DNA of 64,000 nucleotides from Aggregatilineales bacterium (GCA_029976025.1 JARKNX010000133.1:1-64000); one strand, 5' to 3'; shown: positions 52,455-61,841, numbered from the stretch's first letter. The notes: generated by a model from the sequence alone, not told the origin. Translations and numbers: made by a program.

Positions 52455-55400
52455 ATGACTGAACAGGCCGATCTGAGAGCTGATATGGCGGCGCTAGAAG
52501 CGCGCGCGCGCCGCGCTGAAATGATGGTTGACCTCGCCGCCGCCGCGCTCGGGGCGGAGGATGAAGGGGCGCTTCTGGATGTCCTGCTCAAGGCCGCCAG
52601 CGACTGCACCCCGCCGGAAGAAAATCTGAATGCCGATCTGCTGTATTTCGGGGATGATTCCACCGTCGCCGGCTGGATGGAAATTGTGGCGACATGGCGG
52701 CGGCGGGGCCAGCCGCATAACCCGGTCGGCACACGCTTCCACGCCTCTGATGCGCCTTTCGCTCGCCTGTGGATCAACCCGTCTGTCGATCCGCTGTTCG
52801 TCTCCGACGTTGAGACGGACGACCGCCTGGATGCCAGTATACGCCAGATGCTTCGGGGTTACCATATCGGCGCGCTGATCTCGATCCCGCTGTTTTACGG
52901 GGGTCGCCGGGTGGGCGTATTCGCGCTGCGCTGGGAAGGCCCGCACGTTCACTGTGAGGATGAGCAGGCCGTCTACGGCAGCCTCTCCCGGCTGCTTGCG
53001 CCAGCTATTCAGAATCGTTCCGCCCTCTGGCGGCTGGAAAAAGTGGCGCGGCGGCAGTCTGGCGAAGTGATCCGGTTTCGTATGATGGCGGAACGGTCGC
53101 CCGATGCCATTATGCTGATGACAGCGGGGGGCGAGCTGATTTACACTAACCCGGCCTCCCGGGTGTTGTTCGGCCTGCCGGACAGGCTTGACGAGCAGTC
53201 TTTTGTCGCGCTGATCGCCGGGGAAGAGGCGGCGGCCAGAGAAGTCCTGCGCCACTGGCGCGAGACCCTGGTTAGCTCCGACAGCCTGGTCGATCTGGTA
53301 ACCTACTGCCACCGCAACGGGAACTGCATTGTCGGCCAGACAATTGTGGTGGCGATTGAGGATACCGCTAACCGGAGCGAAGTCTTCGCCGTTATTGTGC
53401 GCGATGTCACCGTCCAGATGGAGATCGACCGCGAAGTTCAGCAGTCCCGGCAGCAGTTCCAGGATATTTTCGATCGTATACCGGCCGCCGTCCACGTCAA
53501 AGACCCGGAGGGGCGGCTTCTCTTTGTCAATCGCGAATGGCGGGAGCGTACCGGCCTTCTGAATCGGGAGGTGCTTGGCAGGACGACCAGTGAATTATTC
53601 TCCAATCTCATGCCTGACAGCAGCCCGTGGGATACCGGAGAAAAAGAGGTTCTGGAGACCGGGCGCGCCATGCAGTTCGAGGATGTCAGCGAGTTCAGCG
53701 GGCGCCACTATTTGAAGGTCAAATCTCCGCTGCTGGACGCTGACGGCCGTCCTTATGCGGTTTGCAGCACCGCCATCGACATCACCGATCGCAAGCAGGC
53801 CGAGCAGGAGGCGCACCAGACGCGGCTGCAGCTTCAGACCATCCTGGACAGCACCCCGGCGGTATTCTACGCCAAAGATCTGGAGGGCCGCTTCATCTTC
53901 GTCAATCAGGAGTGGCGTATCCGGACCCGGCTTGGCGAAGAGACGCCCGTCATCGGCCGCACCCGCGATGAGCTGTTCCCTCACCTGGTCCCGCCGGGCG
54001 CGATATGGACCTCGCATGAAGAAATGGTGCTGGGGACGGGCATTCCGATTCAGGTGGAAGAAGTGGGCAACACTACGGGCTTCACCTATCTGGCGACCAA
54101 ATTCGCCCTGCGCGATTCGCTGGGGCGGATTTACGCCATGTGCAGCACCTCCATTGACATTACCGCCCGCAAGCAGGCCGAGAAGGCCCTCCGCGAGAAT
54201 GAGGAAAAATACCGCCACCTGTTCGAGATGGAGTCGGAGGCGCTCTTCCTGATCGAAAGTGAGACCGGGCAGATCCTGGAGGCAAACCGCGCCGCAATCG
54301 ATATGTATGGCTTCAACAGAAGCGAGCTGCTGCATCTGAAGAATGTCGATCTTTCCGCTGAGCCGGAAAGAACGCGCGCTGGCGCCCTTGAAGTGAGCGA
54401 AACGCCCACCCTGTCCCCGGTGACGTACCATCGCAAGAAGGGGGGGCAGGAATTCCCGGTCGAGATTGTCGCCAAAGCCTTTGTCTGGCGCGGGCGGAAC
54501 GTGCACATTGCCGCCGTCCGCGATATCACCGAACGGATGCAGGCGGAGGAGCAGGTGCGCCGGACCCGCCAGCAGCTTCAAGATATGTTTGATAACACTC
54601 CCGCCGTTGTGTATACCAAAGACATGCAGGGGCGCTATCTGTTCGTCAACCGCGTATGGTGTGAGCGCACCGGATTCACCCCGGAGCAGGTGCTGGGGAA
54701 ATCGAACGCCGAGCTTTACCCCCCTGAGATATTCTCGCCACAGGAGATCTGGGATGACCATGAGCTGGAGGTGGTGCAAAGCGGCCAGACCATGAGCTTT
54801 GAGGAGGTCGGGCGGATCACCGGGCGGATCTACCTTTCCGCCAAGTTCCTGCTGCGCGATTCCGAGGGGGTCCCCTATGCCCTGTGCAGCAGCTCCATAG
54901 ATATCAGCGAGCGCCAGGAGATGGAACGGCTGGCGGAGCGGACGCGCCGCCAGATTCAGGATACCTTTGACAACATCCCGGCGGTGATTTATGTCAAGGA
55001 CATGGCAGGGCGCTACCTCCTGGCGAACGAAGAATTTTGCTGCCGGGCCGGCATAACCCGGGATGAAGTTCTGGGACGGACGGACAGGGAGATCTTCCCA
55101 CAGTATGAGTTTCTCGGTGGCCTGTGGGAGGAATCCGAAACTACCGTGCTGCGTACAGGCGAACCGCTCACTCTTGAGGAAGTCGGATTGCGGACGGGCG
55201 CCGTCTACCTGGCAAGCAAATTCCTGCTGTATGAAGCCGATGGCACGCCTTACGCACTGTGTAGCTGTTCCTTTGAGATCACTGAGCTGCGCCGGGTGGA
55301 GGCTGAGCGGGAGCGCCTGCTGGCCCGCGTGCAGGAACAGGCCAGCCAGGTGGAGCAGATCGTCAACAGCGTGCCGGAAGGCGTAATTCTGCTGGATGAG

Positions 55401-56816
55401 CAGCGCACGATCGTGCTGGCGAACCCGGCCGCCCGGGAGATTCTGCGCTTTCTGGCCGGCACCGGGGCAGAAGGCCCCCTCACCGCGCTGGGTGATCGCC
55501 CGCTGGACGAGCTGCTGACTTCGCCCCCCGAAGGTTTGTGGCATGAGATCACGTGCGCCGGGCCGTCGCCGCACACCTTCGAAGTGGTGGCCCGCCCGAT
55601 TGAGATCGGGCCGCAGTCGCTGGGGTGGGTGTTGGTGCTGCGCGATGTCACGCTTGAGCGGGAAATTCAGCGGCGTGTTCAGCAGCAGGAGCGGCTGGCC
55701 GCGGTTGGTCAGCTCGCCGCCGGGATCGCCCATGACTTCAACAACATCATTGCCGTGATCGTCCTCTACGCCCAGATTTTGCGGCAGACGGCCGATCTGC
55801 CCCTTCGCGCTCAGGAGCGCCTGCAGACGATTGCCGAGCAGGCCCGCCGGGCGACAACCCTGATCGAGCAGATTCTGGACTTCAGCCGGCGCTCGATTGT
55901 GGAACGTCAGCCGCTCCTCCTGATACCGTTCCTCAAGGAACAGATCAAGCTGCTGGAGCGGACGCTGCCGGAGAATATCAGCCTGCATCTGAGATGGGAG
56001 CCGGGCGCCTATACTATCAGCGCCGATCCAACCCGGATTCAGCAGGTCATCATGAATCTGGCCGTGAACGCCCGCGATGCCATGCCTGAAGGCGGGGCGC
56101 TGAATATTCATCTGTCCCAGATAACGGTGAAAGCGTACGACCGTCCTCTGCCGGAAATACCCGAAGGGGAGTGGATCTGCCTGAGAATCTCGGATACGGG
56201 GCCGGGCGTCCCTGCGGAGGTGCTGCCGCATATTTTCGAGCCGTTCTTCACCACCAAGAGGCCCGGCGAGGGGACAGGGCTGGGGCTGGCCCAGGTCTAC
56301 GGTATTGTCAGACAGCACGACGGCTACATTGAAGCAGCTTCCCCGGCCGGCCAGGGAGTCACTTTCACTATCTACCTGCCACTGCTCGACCAGGTGGCTT
56401 ATGTGCCAACGGAAGAGGGCAGCACGCTGATCCGGGGCCGGGGCGAGACAATCCTCCTCGTCGAAGATAATACGGAGACGCGCCAGGCGCTGGTCGCCAC
56501 CCTGGAGATGCTTAACTACACCGTGCTGACCGCCGTGGATGGCCAGCAGGCGCTGGCGGTGTGGCAGGGACACTCCGATCAGATCGCCCTGGTGCTCAGC
56601 GATGTAGTGATGCCGGTCATGGGCGGTGTGGCGCTGTTCCACGCGCTCAAAGCCGGAAACCCGGCGGTCCGCTTCATCTTCCTGACCGGGCATGTGCTGG
56701 ATGAACAACTGGAGAGGCAGCTCAGCCAGCTCAAAGCCATGGGGCTGCATGACTGGCTGCAAAAGCCGCCGGACCTGGAGCATCTGGCGCAGGCTATCGC
56801 CAACGCCCTGCATTGA
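52455..56816 (+). CDS. Multi-PAS hybrid histidine kinase
   Basis: This 1453-residue soluble kinase has no membrane helix. Approximate order: GAF (15-195), PAS1 (205-325), PAS2 (330-450), PAS3 (455-575), PAS4 (580-700), PAS5 (705-825), PAS6 (830-950), PAS7 (968-1070), HisKA with LAAGIAHDFNN (phospho-His about 1095), HATPase (ISDTGPGVP, GTGLGLA), and a C-terminal receiver domain (LLVEDN, LVLSDVVMP with phospho-Asp, KPP). PAS2, 3, 5 and 6 are the same subfamily (NxPAVxYxKDxxGR). Several PAS domains contain a GR-type pocket for a ligand. TACAAT at 52413-52418 may be the promoter -10. The next genes encode a phosphohistidine phosphatase and a receiver-like protein. Confidence 0.95.
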   Translation: MTEQADLRADMAALEARARRAEMMVDLAAAALGAEDEGALLDVLLKAASDCTPPEENLNADLLYFGDDSTVAGWMEIVATWRRRGQPHNPVGTRFHASDAPFARLWINPSVDPLFVSDVETDDRLDASIRQMLRGYHIGALISIPLFYGGRRVGVFALRWEGPHVHCEDEQAVYGSLSRLLAPAIQNRSALWRLEKVARRQSGEVIRFRMMAERSPDAIMLMTAGGELIYTNPASRVLFGLPDRLDEQSFVALIAGEEAAAREVLRHWRETLVSSDSLVDLVTYCHRNGNCIVGQTIVVAIEDTANRSEVFAVIVRDVTVQMEIDREVQQSRQQFQDIFDRIPAAVHVKDPEGRLLFVNREWRERTGLLNREVLGRTTSELFSNLMPDSSPWDTGEKEVLETGRAMQFEDVSEFSGRHYLKVKSPLLDADGRPYAVCSTAIDITDRKQAEQEAHQTRLQLQTILDSTPAVFYAKDLEGRFIFVNQEWRIRTRLGEETPVIGRTRDELFPHLVPPGAIWTSHEEMVLGTGIPIQVEEVGNTTGFTYLATKFALRDSLGRIYAMCSTSIDITARKQAEKALRENEEKYRHLFEMESEALFLIESETGQILEANRAAIDMYGFNRSELLHLKNVDLSAEPERTRAGALEVSETPTLSPVTYHRKKGGQEFPVEIVAKAFVWRGRNVHIAAVRDITERMQAEEQVRRTRQQLQDMFDNTPAVVYTKDMQGRYLFVNRVWCERTGFTPEQVLGKSNAELYPPEIFSPQEIWDDHELEVVQSGQTMSFEEVGRITGRIYLSAKFLLRDSEGVPYALCSSSIDISERQEMERLAERTRRQIQDTFDNIPAVIYVKDMAGRYLLANEEFCCRAGITRDEVLGRTDREIFPQYEFLGGLWEESETTVLRTGEPLTLEEVGLRTGAVYLASKFLLYEADGTPYALCSCSFEITELRRVEAERERLLARVQEQASQVEQIVNSVPEGVILLDEQRTIVLANPAAREILRFLAGTGAEGPLTALGDRPLDELLTSPPEGLWHEITCAGPSPHTFEVVARPIEIGPQSLGWVLVLRDVTLEREIQRRVQQQERLAAVGQLAAGIAHDFNNIIAVIVLYAQILRQTADLPLRAQERLQTIAEQARRATTLIEQILDFSRRSIVERQPLLLIPFLKEQIKLLERTLPENISLHLRWEPGAYTISADPTRIQQVIMNLAVNARDAMPEGGALNIHLSQITVKAYDRPLPEIPEGEWICLRISDTGPGVPAEVLPHIFEPFFTTKRPGEGTGLGLAQVYGIVRQHDGYIEAASPAGQGVTFTIYLPLLDQVAYVPTEEGSTLIRGRGETILLVEDNTETRQALVATLEMLNYTVLTAVDGQQALAVWQGHSDQIALVLSDVVMPVMGGVALFHALKAGNPAVRFIFLTGHVLDEQLERQLSQLKAMGLHDWLQKPPDLEHLAQAIANALH

Positions 56817-56855
56817 TCGATCGCTTTGTCGCGAGGAAGAGACAGGAAGTGCTGC

Positions 56856-57341
56856 ATGAACCTGTACTTTGTCCGCCACGGGATGGCTGAAGATCGGGCC
56901 AACTGGGATCCCGCCCGGGACCACCTGCGCCCGTTGACGCCCGACGGTGCAGCCCGCCTGGGCAAATCCGTCCGCGTGATGAAGGCGCTCGGCCTGAAGC
57001 CAGAGGCTATCCTGACCAGTCCGTTGACCCGCGCCCGGCAGACCGCCGACATCCTGGGGGAGGGGCTGGGCCGCCCGGTCGTGGAAGATGAGGTGTTGGC
57101 CGATTTCAGCGTCAGCGGCCTGGGCAGTCTGCTGGACCGCTACCCGCGCGTCGATAGCCTGATGCTGGTCGGGCACGAGCCGGATTTCAGCATCGTGGTC
57201 GGGATGATCACCGGCGGCGGACAAATTGAAGTCAAGAAGGGGAGCCTGATTCGCGTGGACCTGGTTTCAACCCATCCGCCGCGCGGGACGCTGATCTGGA
57301 ATATCCCGCCCAGGCTCCTGGCGCTTTGCGCGCCGACCTGA
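56856..57341 (+). CDS. sixA: SixA-like phosphohistidine phosphatase
   Basis: This 161-residue member of the histidine phosphatase superfamily has the RHG motif (LYFVRHGMAE), the second Arg (TSPLTRARQTADIL) and the second His (LVGHEPDFS). The short length fits SixA, which removes phosphate from His of HPt domains such as ArcB. ATG 56856 with CAGGAAG upstream is preferred to an earlier in-frame ATG at 56826. It follows the hybrid kinase after 39 bases, which supports a role in turning that pathway off. Confidence 0.88.
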   Translation: MNLYFVRHGMAEDRANWDPARDHLRPLTPDGAARLGKSVRVMKALGLKPEAILTSPLTRARQTADILGEGLGRPVVEDEVLADFSVSGLGSLLDRYPRVDSLMLVGHEPDFSIVVGMITGGGQIEVKKGSLIRVDLVSTHPPRGTLIWNIPPRLLALCAPT

Positions 57342-57395
57342 TGAGGGTGGGCGGCATCAGACAGGGGACTTAAGCCCCTTGTCCGCGCTGGACTT

Positions 57396-57812
57396 CTACG
57401 GGGCCAAACAGTAGAGGTATCCGCGTCGGCGCGTATAGGCTTCGAACACGGCGTCGTACAGCTCCGCCGGGTGGAACGGCGCGGGCAGGCAGACATCCAC
57501 CCGCTGCCAGGCGGCGTGGTCTACCGGCAGGTCGAATACATCCCCGGCGCTGTGCAGGATCACCCCGGTGCTGTTGAAGGTTGATCGCCTGGCGACTGCC
57601 TGCACAACCGACATGCTCGGCATGTCGTCGAGGATGTGGTTGATCAGGATGACATCCACCCCCGGCAGCTCGCCGAGCAGCATCAGGCCGTTCGCGCCGC
57701 CAATGGCGGTATGGACTTGATGTCCGGCGCGGAGCAGGGCGGCCTGAATCTCTTCCAGAAAACTGTCTTCGTTGTCGATACAAAGGATGTTGAAGCGGGT
57801 TGCCATGAACAT
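57396..57812 (-). CDS. Receiver-like protein lacking the phospho-acceptor
   Basis: This 138-residue stand-alone protein has the receiver-domain pattern ILCIDNEDSFLEEIQAAL (the acidic pair is D-N-E-D) and GVDVILINHILDDMP. At the usual phospho-Asp position there is Asn (LINH), and the conserved Lys before PF is Ala (LPAPFHP). It probably cannot be phosphorylated normally and may be a pseudo-receiver that binds a partner. Start ATG 57812 or 57806. It is tail-to-tail with sixA. Confidence 0.75.
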   Translation of the reverse strand: MFMATRFNILCIDNEDSFLEEIQAALLRAGHQVHTAIGGANGLMLLGELPGVDVILINHILDDMPSMSVVQAVARRSTFNSTGVILHSAGDVFDLPVDHAAWQRVDVCLPAPFHPAELYDAVFEAYTRRRGYLYCLAP

Positions 57813-58138
57813 AGGAGGGCCTGCCCTGTGTGAGATCGGCCATTGCCCCCTTGTTTAGCACAGAATCGTGAAATTGGAAAGTAAGAGACAGGCAGCGGGC
57901 AGGCGCTGGATAGGCGGCGGGCGCCAGGCGTTCCCTCAGTCCGTCGTCGATCTCTTCAGCAGGCTTACCCGCCCGCCGGCCGCTTTGAATGCCAGCGGTC
58001 GCGCCATGCTCACCCCACGACCGCGCAGGCCTCCGCGCTGCAGGAGAATCCGGGACGCTTAGAACGACTCTGCGATGGCCAGAGCGTCGATTGCCAGCCG
58101 GGTCAAGCGGCTTTCCCGGGATCGCCGGGCAGTGGAGC
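57813..58138. other. 326-base intergenic region
   Basis: The left end holds upstream sequence of the receiver-like gene and a copy of the purine-rich repeat (57883-57905). A minus-strand frame reading MARPLAFKAAGGRVSLLK ends quickly and may be a gene remnant; it lacks a ribosome site. Nothing else is recognised. Confidence 0.4.
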
Positions 58139-59239
58139 CTACTTCCACGTCTGGCGCAGCACGCGCAACCAGTTCTCCCGCGCGATCTGGCGCAGCGCAG
58201 GCTCGTCAAACCCGGCCTGGCGCAGGGCGTCTACCAGCTTCGGCAGGCCAGTCACATCTTTCAGCTCGTCGGGCAGCGTGGCGCCGTCAAAATCTGACCC
58301 AAGTGCGACATGCTCGATGCCGATCCGGTCGGCGATGTAGGTGATATGGCGCACGATCTCGGCCAGCGGCGTGTCGCGCTCCCATTTGCCGTCCTGACGC
58401 AGATTGCCGGTGAAGAAGATCACGCCCACCACGCCGCCGGAGTCGCCAATGGCGTCCAACTGGCGGTCGGTCAGGTTGCGGGCGGCGGCGCAAAGCGCGT
58501 GCGCTCCGCTGTGGGTGGAGACCAGCGGGGCGTCGGTGATGGCGGCCACATCCCAGAAGCCCTGCTCGTTCATGTGGGCCAGATCGATCAGTATCCCCAG
58601 CCGGTTGCAGGCGCGGACCAGCGTCCGCCCGGCGTCGGTCAGGCCAGGGCCGGTGTCCGGCGAGGAAGGGAAGCGGAATGGCGCGCCCCATCCGAAGGCG
58701 TTGGGCCGGCTCCACACCGGCCCCAGCGAGCGCACCCCGGCCCGGTAGAAAACTTCCAGCGCGTCGCAGGCCGGGTCGATCGCCTCGGCTCCCTCCAGGT
58801 GCAGCACAACGGCCAGGGCGCCCTCCCGGGAGCAGGCTTCGATCTCATCGACTGTCCGGGTGACGCGCACCTGCCCGCCGGATTCCGCCTCCAGCCGGAA
58901 CAGGCGGGCCATGACCGCCACCGTCTCCGCCAGGGCGTAGGCCTGGTCGAGCGGCGGCTCCATCTCAACGGAGAAGGCCGTCCTGTCCTCATTCCAGGTG
59001 ATGCGCTCATTGGCCGGGTCGGCGTCGGGCGACCCGACGCAGATGGCGAACATGCCGCCGCCGAACTCGCCCTCCCGCGCGCGGGGCAGGTCAAGATGCC
59101 CTTCCTCGGCGCGTTCGAAGAACGAGCGCGGCCGGCCGTCAGGGTCGCGGTGGTGCGGGCGGTGCAGGGTGAGCAGGACATCGTTGTGGCCGTCGAAGAT
59201 GGGGAAGATGCCGGGGTTTTCTGAAGAGGCGCGAGTCAT
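58139..59239 (-). CDS. Membrane dipeptidase (peptidase M19)
   Basis: This 366-residue M19-family dipeptidase hydrolyses dipeptides with a binuclear zinc site. The ligands are seen in order: FDGHNDVL (His, Asp), LHLEGAEAI (Glu), LIDLAHMN and VSTHSGAHAL (two His), and GSDFDGA (Asp). The protein has no signal peptide and is likely cytoplasmic. ATG 59239 with GGAGGA about 11 bases upstream is chosen; a longer frame upstream is not protein-like. Confidence 0.92.
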   Translation of the reverse strand: MTRASSENPGIFPIFDGHNDVLLTLHRPHHRDPDGRPRSFFERAEEGHLDLPRAREGEFGGGMFAICVGSPDADPANERITWNEDRTAFSVEMEPPLDQAYALAETVAVMARLFRLEAESGGQVRVTRTVDEIEACSREGALAVVLHLEGAEAIDPACDALEVFYRAGVRSLGPVWSRPNAFGWGAPFRFPSSPDTGPGLTDAGRTLVRACNRLGILIDLAHMNEQGFWDVAAITDAPLVSTHSGAHALCAAARNLTDRQLDAIGDSGGVVGVIFFTGNLRQDGKWERDTPLAEIVRHITYIADRIGIEHVALGSDFDGATLPDELKDVTGLPKLVDALRQAGFDEPALRQIARENWLRVLRQTWK

Positions 59240-59349
59240 ACGGGTTCCGTCCTCCGGGTGCGCGCTGTGCCGAATAAGGGGGGATACAGCAGGCAGGAGC
59301 GAGGAAAGACCCCGCTCCTGCCGGAATGACCAGTCTGGGAGGGCAGGCG

Positions 59350-60435
59350 TCACTTAACCTGCGACCAGAGGCCGGCGGTCTGCCCCTGCAGGCGGTATAT
59401 CTGCCCGCTGGGGCCGTCAATGTAGACCACGCCGCCGCCGGCTTCGACCTGAATAGTCCGCCAGCCGCTGTCAGCCGACGAGAAGGATGAGTAGCCCAGG
59501 ATGTTCTTGACCGGCTGGCCGTTATACAGGCCGGTTTCCCAGATATTGGCCAGGATCGGATCGGTGGGCAGGTAACGCCCGGAGGGCGGCGAGCCAGTTG
59601 CCGCAGCGCTGCCGGCGTTGGGGTAAGCCTGCCACTGATTGCCGCCGTAGAACAGGATGTAAACCTGATTGCCGGGGAAGTTCTGGGAAGAAGCCGCGGC
59701 GTAGATCATGATGCCGCCGTCAAAGCCCTGGAAACGGCCCTCTCCATTGGCGCCGACGTTGGCCGGGCAGGCGCCGCTGGCGTACTGATCGCCGAAGAAC
59801 CAGTTGAAGCCGCAGGTGACCGTGATCGCCAGTGTTTGCGAGACCGGCTGCCCCTGCAGGATGACGGTCAGGCGGTAGGTGACGACCAGGCCCTGTCCCA
59901 GCGGGATGTTCACCGCCTGCGAGCCGACCGCCGGCACTGACCACGACTGCTGAAGCTGGCCCTGGGCGTTCAACTGGTCGAGCACAGCCGTGTCGCCGAA
60001 GCCCTGCCAGCGCAGCACAGTCACCCCGCCAGCAGGCACGGTGTAGTTATCCGCGGTGAAAGAGGTGATGCTCGGCCCCGGCGGCGTGAGTGTGATCGTC
60101 GGCGTCGGGGTTTCCGTCGGCGTGGCGGTGTTTTCCGGGGTGAAGGTCAGAGTCGGGGTGAAGGTTGGCGTGAAGGTGGAAGTCGGCGTGAACGTCGATG
60201 TCGTCGTCGGCGTGGCGGTCAGCGTCGGGGTGAACGTGGCGGTTGGCGTGAAGGTCGGCGTCAGGGTGAAGGTCGGGGTGAAGGTCGGCGTGACTGATGG
60301 AAGCTGCGCCACAGTGGGGATGAGCGCGGCGCTGCCCCCCCGATCTCTGGTGAGGATGAGCGCCGCCCCCCAGAGCACCGCTACCACGACGACCGCCAGT
60401 ATCAGGGCCAGGATGATGGCGGTTGAGCTTTTCAC
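59350..60435 (-). CDS. Membrane-anchored protein with Thr/Pro linker and LGFP-like domain
   Basis: This 361-residue protein starts at GTG 60435 behind AGGAGA. One membrane helix lies at residues 6-29, followed by IPTVAQLPSVTPT (39-51), a Phe/Thr/Pro-rich linker to about 105, an Ig-like segment (ITSFTADNYTVPAGG), then an aromatic domain related to the paralogues at 20.3-22.1 kb: FQGFDGGIMIY, GNQWQAYPNAG, ILANIWETGL. It seems to be a more distant member of that family, anchored by a helix instead of a lipid. Function unknown. Confidence 0.8.
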   Translation of the reverse strand: MKSSTAIILALILAVVVVAVLWGAALILTRDRGGSAALIPTVAQLPSVTPTFTPTFTLTPTFTPTATFTPTLTATPTTTSTFTPTSTFTPTFTPTLTFTPENTATPTETPTPTITLTPPGPSITSFTADNYTVPAGGVTVLRWQGFGDTAVLDQLNAQGQLQQSWSVPAVGSQAVNIPLGQGLVVTYRLTVILQGQPVSQTLAITVTCGFNWFFGDQYASGACPANVGANGEGRFQGFDGGIMIYAAASSQNFPGNQVYILFYGGNQWQAYPNAGSAAATGSPPSGRYLPTDPILANIWETGLYNGQPVKNILGYSSFSSADSGWRTIQVEAGGGVVYIDGPSGQIYRLQGQTAGLWSQVK

Positions 60436-60717
60436 GGTCTGTCTCCTCAGAATAGGCCAGCCAGAATAACCGGATGAATACACCTCCCCATCCCCGACTT
60501 CTGATCGGCTCCCTGTTGAGAAGGGGACGCATCCGGAGGGGGGCGCGGGGTGGTTGCCTGTCGGGGAGGGATCGAGGCTGCGTTTTGGCCGACTCCGATG
60601 CACTCCCTACTGTGGTAGGGTATCACAGGCGCCCCGGCGCGGCAACCGCCAGGATATGCTAGAATCGTAGTCAGACAGTACTGTTTGCGCCGCGCATTCG
60701 CTCGTCCGGCAATCCCT

Positions 60718-61824
60718 ATGACCCCGGTCTGTTTCCTGCCGATGCCCCCTCACCGTTTTCTGATTATCGTGGCTATTGCCGCGCTCGGCCTGCTGGCGGG
60801 ATGCAGCGATGCGACCCCGCCGCCGGCGCTGCCCGCCCCGCTTGAGCTGACCACGCCCATTCCGCTCCCCACCCGGCGGCCCAGCCCGACCCCGCGCCGG
60901 ATTGAGTCGCCCACGCCCCGCCCGACGAATACCGTCACGCCGACCCGGTTCCCTACGCGCGACCCCTCCCAGCCGACCAGCACGCCGCTGTACGGCCCGC
61001 CGCCGGTCGCCATCGATCCGGCCCTGCTGACCCGGGTCGCCCCGGCTGACCTGGCGACCCCTGACCCGGCGGAGACGATCATCGGCCTGTCCGTTGAAGG
61101 GAGGCCGATCGCGGCCCGTCTGCTGGGTGAGGGCGCATCAACGCGCGTCAGCGGACAGACGATTGTCCTGGTCGGGGCCATTCATGGCGGCTGGGAAGCC
61201 AACACAGCCGGTCTGATGAACGACCTGATCGCTTATTACGAGAAGTCTCCAGCGGAGATCGCGCCGGGGATCGCGCTCGTGCTCGTGCCTGTTGCCAACC
61301 CGGACGGCCTGGCTCTGGGGCGCGATCTGGCCGGGCGCTCCAACGCGAACGGCGTCGATCTGAACCGCAACTGGGCCTGCAACTGGTCGGCGGAAGCCGC
61401 GTGGCTGGATCGCGATCTCGACGCGGGGCAGATGCCCTTCTCCGAGCCGGAATCCGCCGCCCTGGCTGATTATCTGCTGCTCAACCCGCCCGCCGCCGTG
61501 ATCTTCTACCACAGCCCCGGGGGCGGCGTCTACCCGGGCCGGTGCGGACGCGATCATGGGTCGGGGGCGCTGGCCGAACAGTATGCAGTGGGGACCGGGG
61601 CGACCCTCTACGCCGCCGGCACGCATGAAGATCGCACCGGGAGCGCGGCGGACTGGGTGGACGGGCAGGGCATCCCCGGCCTGACAGTGGAGCTAGAAGG
61701 CTGGACCGAGAGCGATGTGGACCGCCAGATCGGCGGCCTGCGGGCGGTGCAGTGTGCGCTGGTGCGGCAGGCGGCTGACCCGGCCTCGCAAACCTGGGCC
61801 GCCACGCGCTGCGCCAGCGAGTGA
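60718..61824 (+). CDS. Lipoprotein M14-family zinc carboxypeptidase
   Basis: This protein has about 368 residues. The signal peptide ends in the lipobox LLAGC, followed by a Pro/Thr linker (60 residues) and a peptidase M14 domain: zinc motif HGGWE (AIHGGWEAN), the substrate-binding NPDG and GVDLNRNWAC region, FSEPES, a downstream His (IFYHSPGG) and the catalytic Glu in TVELEGW. M14 enzymes include peptidoglycan stem-peptide amidases such as MpaA, a reasonable role for a surface lipoprotein. The exact start is uncertain (ATG 60718 or 60742); no clear ribosome site is seen. Confidence 0.85.
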   Translation: MTPVCFLPMPPHRFLIIVAIAALGLLAGCSDATPPPALPAPLELTTPIPLPTRRPSPTPRRIESPTPRPTNTVTPTRFPTRDPSQPTSTPLYGPPPVAIDPALLTRVAPADLATPDPAETIIGLSVEGRPIAARLLGEGASTRVSGQTIVLVGAIHGGWEANTAGLMNDLIAYYEKSPAEIAPGIALVLVPVANPDGLALGRDLAGRSNANGVDLNRNWACNWSAEAAWLDRDLDAGQMPFSEPESAALADYLLLNPPAAVIFYHSPGGGVYPGRCGRDHGSGALAEQYAVGTGATLYAAGTHEDRTGSAADWVDGQGIPGLTVELEGWTESDVDRQIGGLRAVQCALVRQAADPASQTWAATRCASE

Positions 61825-61841
61825 GAAAAGGAACAGCCTCT

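Noticed and set aside
53595-57224. 1209-residue minus-strand frame opposite the hybrid kinase
   Set aside because: It has no domain motifs; the plus strand encodes unmistakable PAS, HisKA, HATPase and receiver domains.
57361-57382. Terminator between sixA and the receiver-like gene
   Set aside because: The stem is short with a wobble pair and there is no T-run on either side.
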